Below the pieces are notes generated by a model that saw only the letters and a list, made by a program, of their open reading frames with translations, made no database searches and was not told where the DNA came from. From an uncultured Candidatus Saccharibacteria bacterium (GTDB lineage Bacteria; Patescibacteriota; Saccharimonadia; Saccharimonadales; Saccharimonadaceae), in the NCBI GenBank assembly GCA_947427985.1, contig CANEKB010000054.1:1-7355 (forward strand): a stretch of 7,355 nt of DNA, read 5' to 3'. The position numbers and the translations under genes were made by a program. Positions 4,705-7,355 of the stretch are shown here, piece by piece (position 1 is the stretch's first letter; every line of letters begins with the position of its first letter).

Positions 4705-5409
4705 ATGAAGATGCCGCACTCTCCTATAAACAAATTTCGTGTCGCTCCGCCTTGGTTAATCGCTTGGGGAATTATTTATGCAATCATCATCTTTGCTGGT
4801 ATTTTTGCTCAGGAATCATTCTTTCTTGGCGCAGTCAAAGTAGCCAGCATCTTCCTTTGTTTTGTTTATGCTACCGTGTACTTTCCGCGCGATCGTCTAC
4901 TCATTCTAGCGCTATTCCTTACCTGTTTAGCCGATCTATTTCTCGCTTTCAACAACACCTCTATTCCTGGACTTATCGTCTTTGTCTTAGCTCAACTCGT
5001 CCATCTCGTTCGGTTCGACTGGGCGCGCTATAGTGAGGCTATTATCCTCTTTAGTACCGCAGCAATAATCATGATTACGCTAGCACTAATTTTTCGCTTT
5101 GCCGAGCCGATCTATGTAGTCTGTTCTTTTTATGCGGTCACGCTTACTCTTAATCTCATCGCTTCACTACGCTGGCGAAACGACGATCCTAAAAACTTGC
5201 ACGCTAAGTTAGCTTTCTATGGTTTCGCCCTTTTTGCCAGCTGCGACATTCGTACTGGCATATCCTTTCTCTCCAAAATCTACCTCCTTCCAGCCCATCT
5301 TTACACTCCGGCAAACTTTTTTGTGTGGTTTTTCTACTATCCGGCACAAATTCTTATCTCGAACAGCGCAAAGTGTGCTACAATAGAACCAAAGGAAGGT
5401 AAACGTTAA
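4705..5409 (+). CDS. YhhN-like integral membrane protein
   Basis: A 234-residue protein with seven or eight hydrophobic segments spread over about 16-220. The stretch 'LILALFLTCLADLFLAF ... GLIVFVLAQLVHLVRF' has the pattern of the YhhN family (PF07947), where 'GDxxLx ... F..G...F...H..Y' is usual. Eukaryotic members (TMEM86) are lysoplasmalogenases; bacterial roles are mostly unproven. A later 'KLAFYGFALFASCDIRTG' with another conserved-looking Asp also fits. The acidic residue usually following Gly is preceded by Ala here (ADLF), so the match is imperfect. The likely leaderless start is ATG 4705. The stop TAA (5407-5409) overlaps a tiny ATG frame and the kinase begins 9 nt later, so the genes are probably co-transcribed. 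Confidence 0.55.
   Translation: MKMPHSPINKFRVAPPWLIAWGIIYAIIIFAGIFAQESFFLGAVKVASIFLCFVYATVYFPRDRLLILALFLTCLADLFLAFNNTSIPGLIVFVLAQLVHLVRFDWARYSEAIILFSTAAIIMITLALIFRFAEPIYVVCSFYAVTLTLNLIASLRWRNDDPKNLHAKLAFYGFALFASCDIRTGISFLSKIYLLPAHLYTPANFFVWFFYYPAQILISNSAKCATIEPKEGKR
5376..5384 (+). promoter_or_regulatory. Possible internal extended -10 (TGC-TACAAT) for the kinase
   Basis: TACAAT (5379-5384) preceded by TGC lies in the last codons of the YhhN-like gene. It would start transcription near 5391 and give a short leader with purine-rich ribosome sites (AAGGAAGG, GGAGG). No matching -35 is evident. Confidence 0.4.
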
Positions 5410-5429
5410 TGGAGGTATATGGAAGGTAA
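5409..5429 (+). other. Six-codon overlapping frame (MEVYGR) before the kinase
   Basis: ATG 5409 overlaps the TAA of the YhhN-like gene (TAATG). It lies 9-10 nt behind a strong AAGGAAGG (5392-5399) and runs six codons to TAA 5427-5429, out of frame across the kinase start at 5419. It may be a chance frame or may affect initiation on the kinase. Confidence 0.25.
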
Positions 5430-5910
5430 CAAATCACACTCACCGAGCGGCCAGCGCGCGATTCTAGTTTTTGGTGCACCCTGCAGTGGCAAGACGACAT
5501 TCAGCGAACAGTTTGCAGCACAATTCAATGCAACTTTTTATGATCTTGATGCTCTGAAAGAAAAACACAACCTTTCTCGCCAGTTCATCTTGCTCCTTGT
5601 CTCTGAAATCGCCAAGACCGGCTCGACCCTTGTCCTTGAAGGTGGAAATGAAACTGAAAAAGATCGTCGCGAGCTTGCTGAAATTCTCCGCGCCGCTGGC
5701 TATACGCCAACGCTCATCTGGATTCAGACCGATGTCAGCACAATCCGCATGCGCCTCAAGAACAAACTCAAATCCGTCGAAAAGGCCAAGACCGTCTACG
5801 ATAACCGTATTAAGGCCCTCGAGGCTCCGTCCGACGCAGAGGCGCCAATCGTTCTCTCCGGCAAACATACTTATCATACTCAGCTAAAGCAGGTTTTGAC
5901 CCAGCTCTAG
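5419..5910 (+). CDS. P-loop NTPase / small-molecule kinase (AAA_33 type)
   Basis: A 163-residue soluble protein. The Walker A loop GAPCSGKT lies at residues 19-26, directly after a hydrophobic strand. 'YDLDALKEKH' (41-50) supplies an acidic substrate-site pair, and 'LVLEGGN' (71-77) sits in the place of the Walker B strand. 'TIRMRLKNK' (108-116) resembles the arginine-bearing lid of gluconokinase, zeta-toxin-like and AAA_33 kinases. It probably transfers phosphate from ATP to a small metabolite or nucleic-acid end; the substrate cannot be named. The length is normal for the group. The start is constrained by the lack of other in-frame start codons before Walker A, but its GGAGG (5411-5415) is only 3 nt away, closer than usual. 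Confidence 0.8.
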   Translation: MEGNKSHSPSGQRAILVFGAPCSGKTTFSEQFAAQFNATFYDLDALKEKHNLSRQFILLLVSEIAKTGSTLVLEGGNETEKDRRELAEILRAAGYTPTLIWIQTDVSTIRMRLKNKLKSVEKAKTVYDNRIKALEAPSDAEAPIVLSGKHTYHTQLKQVLTQL

Positions 5911-5922
5911 GCTGCTAGACTA

Positions 5923-6468
5923 ATGATTATTAATGACGCCGAATTCGGCGAAGTTATTGTGCGCAAAAACCCACTCTCACGTAGTGTGCGTTTTTCCGTA
6001 TCACCATCTGGAAGGCTGCAAATGTCTGTCCCGCAGCACACTAGTGATTTTTTGGTGCGACGTTTTCTAAAAGTCAACCGCGACTTAATTCGTGAAAAAA
6101 TCCCCCTGAGCGACCCAAGCACCCAGCGTGCTCGTGACGCCAAAAAAAAGATCCTCATGAAAAAAGCAAAGGACTACTTACCATATCGCTTAGAATATTA
6201 TGCTAAGTTATATGGCTACAACTACGACAAATGCAGACTCAGCCATGCTGCAACTCGCTGGGGTAGTTGCAGTAGCACTCGCACGATTTCGCTAAATATT
6301 GGTCTCATGCAAATACCAGAACCGCTCCGAGATTATGTTATTATTCATGAGTTAGCCCATCTAAACCACATGGACCATTCCGAGGCCTTCTGGCGCGAAG
6401 TTGGCAGCCACGACCCACGTTATAAAGAACACCGCAAAAAACTCAAAATGTTCAGCCCTGGTGTCTAA
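5923..6468 (+). CDS. YgjP-like zinc metallopeptidase (DUF45)
   Basis: A 181-residue protein of the YgjP/DUF45 family (PF01863, zincin fold). The zinc site is HELAH (H142, E143, H146), followed by 'LNHMDHSEAFW' with H152 as the third ligand. The family block 'TRWGSCSSTRTISLN' (111-125) precedes it, as expected. The N-terminal half (about 10-60) has the usual beta pattern 'VRKNPLSRSVRFSVSPSGRLQMSVP'. No signal peptide is seen, so it is cytoplasmic. Members of this family are often found near restriction genes, but no such neighbour is present here. The ATG lies 12 nt after the kinase stop without a visible Shine-Dalgarno, so it is probably co-transcribed and perhaps coupled. Confidence 0.85.
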   Translation: MIINDAEFGEVIVRKNPLSRSVRFSVSPSGRLQMSVPQHTSDFLVRRFLKVNRDLIREKIPLSDPSTQRARDAKKKILMKKAKDYLPYRLEYYAKLYGYNYDKCRLSHAATRWGSCSSTRTISLNIGLMQIPEPLRDYVIIHELAHLNHMDHSEAFWREVGSHDPRYKEHRKKLKMFSPGV

Positions 6469-6480
6469 TAAGCTAAAAAG

Positions 6481-6504
6481 TCCCCCTAGCCGTAGCTAGA
6501 GGGA
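6481..6504 (-). terminator. Intrinsic terminator of the minus-strand operon, possibly bidirectional
   Basis: TCCCCCTAGC (6481-6490) pairs with GCTAGAGGGA (6495-6504) around loop CGTA, with one C-A mismatch. On the minus strand the hairpin is followed by CTTTTTAGC, a proper T tract, so it best serves the operon ending at 6555. On the plus strand only TTGTGGTTGG follows, so it may weakly stop transcripts of the metallopeptidase, whose stop lies 12 nt upstream. Confidence 0.8.
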
Positions 6505-6554
6505 TTGTGGTTGGTAGACAAAAAGATCACAGGTGCAATCCGGCTACGCCGAAG

Positions 6555-6848
6555 TTATCGTCCGCCACCATAGGCGCCACCTCGGCCATCATTCCCCTTG
6601 TTGTCACCTTGCGTCATCGGAGTGCTGGCGCCATCAACTGGCGGCGCCACATGCTCAAACTGTTTTTCATCGGGCTCCTCGGGAGACACCTTGAAACCGA
6701 GCTTGCGCATATCTGCAACCCCCGCTCGGTAGCCAACATCATAGCCAACATCAAACAGTATGTAGCCCTTCAAGGTTACGGCCGCAGCGGCCATCGCAGT
6801 GACGCCAAGTCCACCCGCTAGGATAATTGCGAGTTTACGAAATTTCAC
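6555..6848 (-). CDS. Small membrane-anchored protein with Gly-rich tail
   Basis: I recognise no family. The 97-residue product starts with a positive 'MKFRK' followed by a hydrophobic segment (about 6-25, rich in Ala and Gly), a membrane anchor or uncleaved signal. A middle part 'FDVGYDVGYRAGVADM' (32-47), with its repeated 'DVGY', is followed by an acidic Pro-rich stretch and an 'NDGRGGAYGGGR' tail. I chose GTG at 6848 because AGGGGG (6861-6856) lies 7 nt before it, the same spacing as at the holin-like gene; ATG 6854 opens the same frame but is only 1 nt from that site. The Shine-Dalgarno overlaps the stop of the 46-residue gene upstream, so the two form one operon. Confidence 0.65.
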   Translation of the reverse strand: MKFRKLAIILAGGLGVTAMAAAAVTLKGYILFDVGYDVGYRAGVADMRKLGFKVSPEEPDEKQFEHVAPPVDGASTPMTQGDNKGNDGRGGAYGGGR

Positions 6849-6859
6849 ATTCATTCCCC

Positions 6860-7000
6860 CTATTCAGCATCTGCAAAGTCCTGAGATTCTTGGATACTGT
6901 GCCATTTGTTAGAGAAATCCCGCGCAATCAAGACCAGATAAACCGATGCCAGAACCAACTTCAGCACCAAGAACGCCATGCCCAGCTTCTTGTCCTTCAT
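6860..7000 (-). CDS. 46-residue single-helix membrane protein
   Basis: ATG 7000-6998 opens a 46-codon frame that ends at TAG 6862-6860. The product begins 'MKDKKLGMAF', has one transmembrane helix (about 7-26), then 'ARDFSNKWHS' and an acidic end, consistent with a small protein whose C-terminus lies outside. A clear AGGTGG (7014-7009) sits 8 nt upstream and a near-consensus promoter lies 50 nt upstream, making this a convincing small gene. It is the first gene of a two-gene operon. No family is recognised; a partner role with the 97-residue protein is inferred from the operon. Confidence 0.7.
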   Translation of the reverse strand: MKDKKLGMAFLVLKLVLASVYLVLIARDFSNKWHSIQESQDFADAE

Positions 7001-7049
7001 GTTTTTCACCACCTTTTTAAATCGATACAAGGCACTAGCCTACCCTTCC

Positions 7050-7078
7050 ATTATATCACACCTTATCGAAAAAGTCAA
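7050..7078 (-). promoter_or_regulatory. Strong promoter TTGACT-17-TATAAT with TGA extension
   Basis: On the minus strand TTGACT (7078-7073), a 17-bp spacer and TATAAT (7055-7050) preceded by TGA form a near-perfect housekeeping promoter. Transcription should begin near 7043, giving a leader of about 43 nt before the ATG at 7000. Confidence 0.85.
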
Positions 7079-7129
7079 TAGTCATATATCTATCGTCCGA
7101 GGTCGCAACGAAATCAGAGAAAATGGGGC

Positions 7130-7158
7130 TTGTTTTTACCTTAAATCTATGATAAAAT
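7130..7158 (+). promoter_or_regulatory. Promoter of the rplC operon: TTGTTT-17-TAAAAT
   Basis: TTGTTT (7130-7135), a 17-bp spacer and TAAAAT (7153-7158) preceded by TGA. The nine bases TGATAAAAT are identical to those of the poly-G promoter at 1926-1934. Transcription should begin near 7165. It is divergent from the minus-strand promoter at 7050-7078. Confidence 0.75.
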
Positions 7159-7164
7159 CAACGA

Positions 7165-7318
7165 GTATAGTCTAATAACGACAATGCGACTAGACGACAG
7201 GGCAGGCCTCGCGCTTAGTCCGTCGGTTCCGCCTTTGAGAGAGCAGAGCCGATCGACTGAAGTAAGAGGGACCACTCATTAGTCTAGATTTCGTGTTGTT
7301 ATAAGGGAAAGGAAAAGG
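7165..7318 (+). promoter_or_regulatory. Structured 5' leader of rplC, candidate r-protein autoregulatory RNA
   Basis: About 154 nt separate the predicted transcript start from rplC. The leader can fold into a long closed structure: 7175-7183 pairs with 7294-7302 (9 bp, one G-U), and, after a 6x6 internal loop, CTAGAC (7190-7195) pairs with GTCTAG (7282-7287). Inside, TTAGTC (7215-7220) and TCGGTTC (7223-7229) pair with GACTGA (7255-7260) and GAGCCGA (7246-7252), a 13-bp hairpin with a 2x2 loop. CCTC (7207-7210) may pair with GAGG (7266-7269). CTAAT (7172-7176) could instead pair with ATTAG (7278-7282), offering an alternative fold. Such leaders ahead of S10-type operons often bind a protein encoded in the operon, such as L4 in E. 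coli; the ligand here is unknown. Confidence 0.6.
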
Positions 7319-7355
7319 ATGCAAGTCATCATCGGCACCAAAATTGGTATGACCC
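7319..7355 (+). CDS. rplC: Ribosomal protein L3, 5' end only
   Basis: The twelve codons in the window read MQVIIGTKIGMT, the typical start of bacterial uL3 ('GxKxGMT'). The protein binds 23S rRNA near the peptidyl transferase centre and is required early in 50S assembly. AAAGGA (7308-7313) lies 5 nt before the ATG. rplC is preceded directly by the promoter and leader, so rpsJ (S10), often the first gene of this operon in other bacteria, is not just upstream. Confidence 0.9.
   Translation, partial: MQVIIGTKIGMT

Noticed and set aside
5464..5877. 137-residue minus-strand frame
   Set aside because: It is antisense to the P-loop kinase, whose Walker A motif and family pattern are clear on the plus strand.
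5913..5921. TGC-TAGACT as a leaderless promoter for the YgjP-like gene
   Set aside because: It ends only 1 nt before the ATG, so transcription would begin inside the gene; co-transcription with the kinase is simpler.
6827..7175. Plus-strand frames at 6827-7081 and 6978-7175
   Set aside because: They lie opposite the 46-residue gene, its promoter and the divergent intergenic region, and have no ribosome sites.

Overview
The window looks like the genome of a Patescibacteria/CPR bacterium, most likely a Saccharibacterium (TM7). This is inferred from the compact layout, the many small membrane proteins, a GH25 muramidase with bacterial Ig-like modules, FISUMP-type C-terminal ends ('SFVRSG ... 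GFSLRC') and a ribosomal operon starting with rplC. No marker gene settles the lineage. TGA behaves as a normal stop codon. Most of the window is of moderate GC, but the first ~175 bases are clearly AT-rich.

Layout, left to right. 1-174 is the 3' end of a RibD-C/dihydrofolate-reductase-like gene. 285-1848 is an operon: a 24-codon leader ORF, then a DHH/DHHA2 phosphoesterase overlapping it by ATGA, then a VanZ-like membrane protein 2 nt downstream. 1879-2389 holds a four-helix holin-superfamily-IV-like membrane protein whose promoter has 12 consecutive G between -35 and -10, with a perfect dyad just upstream. 2428-3871 is a membrane-anchored GH25 lysozyme with Ig-like modules. 3872-4704 has no intact gene: it holds two broken FISUMP-like 3' ends in inverted orientation and a 148-bp element with long terminal inverted repeats and a potential internal pseudoknot. 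4705-6468 is a run of a YhhN-like membrane protein, a P-loop kinase and a YgjP-type zinc metallopeptidase. 6481-7078 is a minus-strand operon of two small membrane proteins (46 and 97 aa), with a strong promoter and its own terminator. 7130-7355 is the promoter, structured leader and first codons of rplC (ribosomal protein L3).

Regulation. Every promoter I can place has a TGn extended -10. At three genes (285, 2462, 4705) the -10 ends exactly 6 nt before the ATG and no Shine-Dalgarno is visible, which predicts leaderless mRNAs starting at the A of ATG. The other promoters are followed by 5'UTRs with Shine-Dalgarno sites. The most interesting regions are the poly-G promoter (possible phase variation), the FISUMP fragments with conserved borders and divergent cores, the pseudoknot-containing repeat and the rplC leader. 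All calls come from reading the sequence; no database search or folding program was run.
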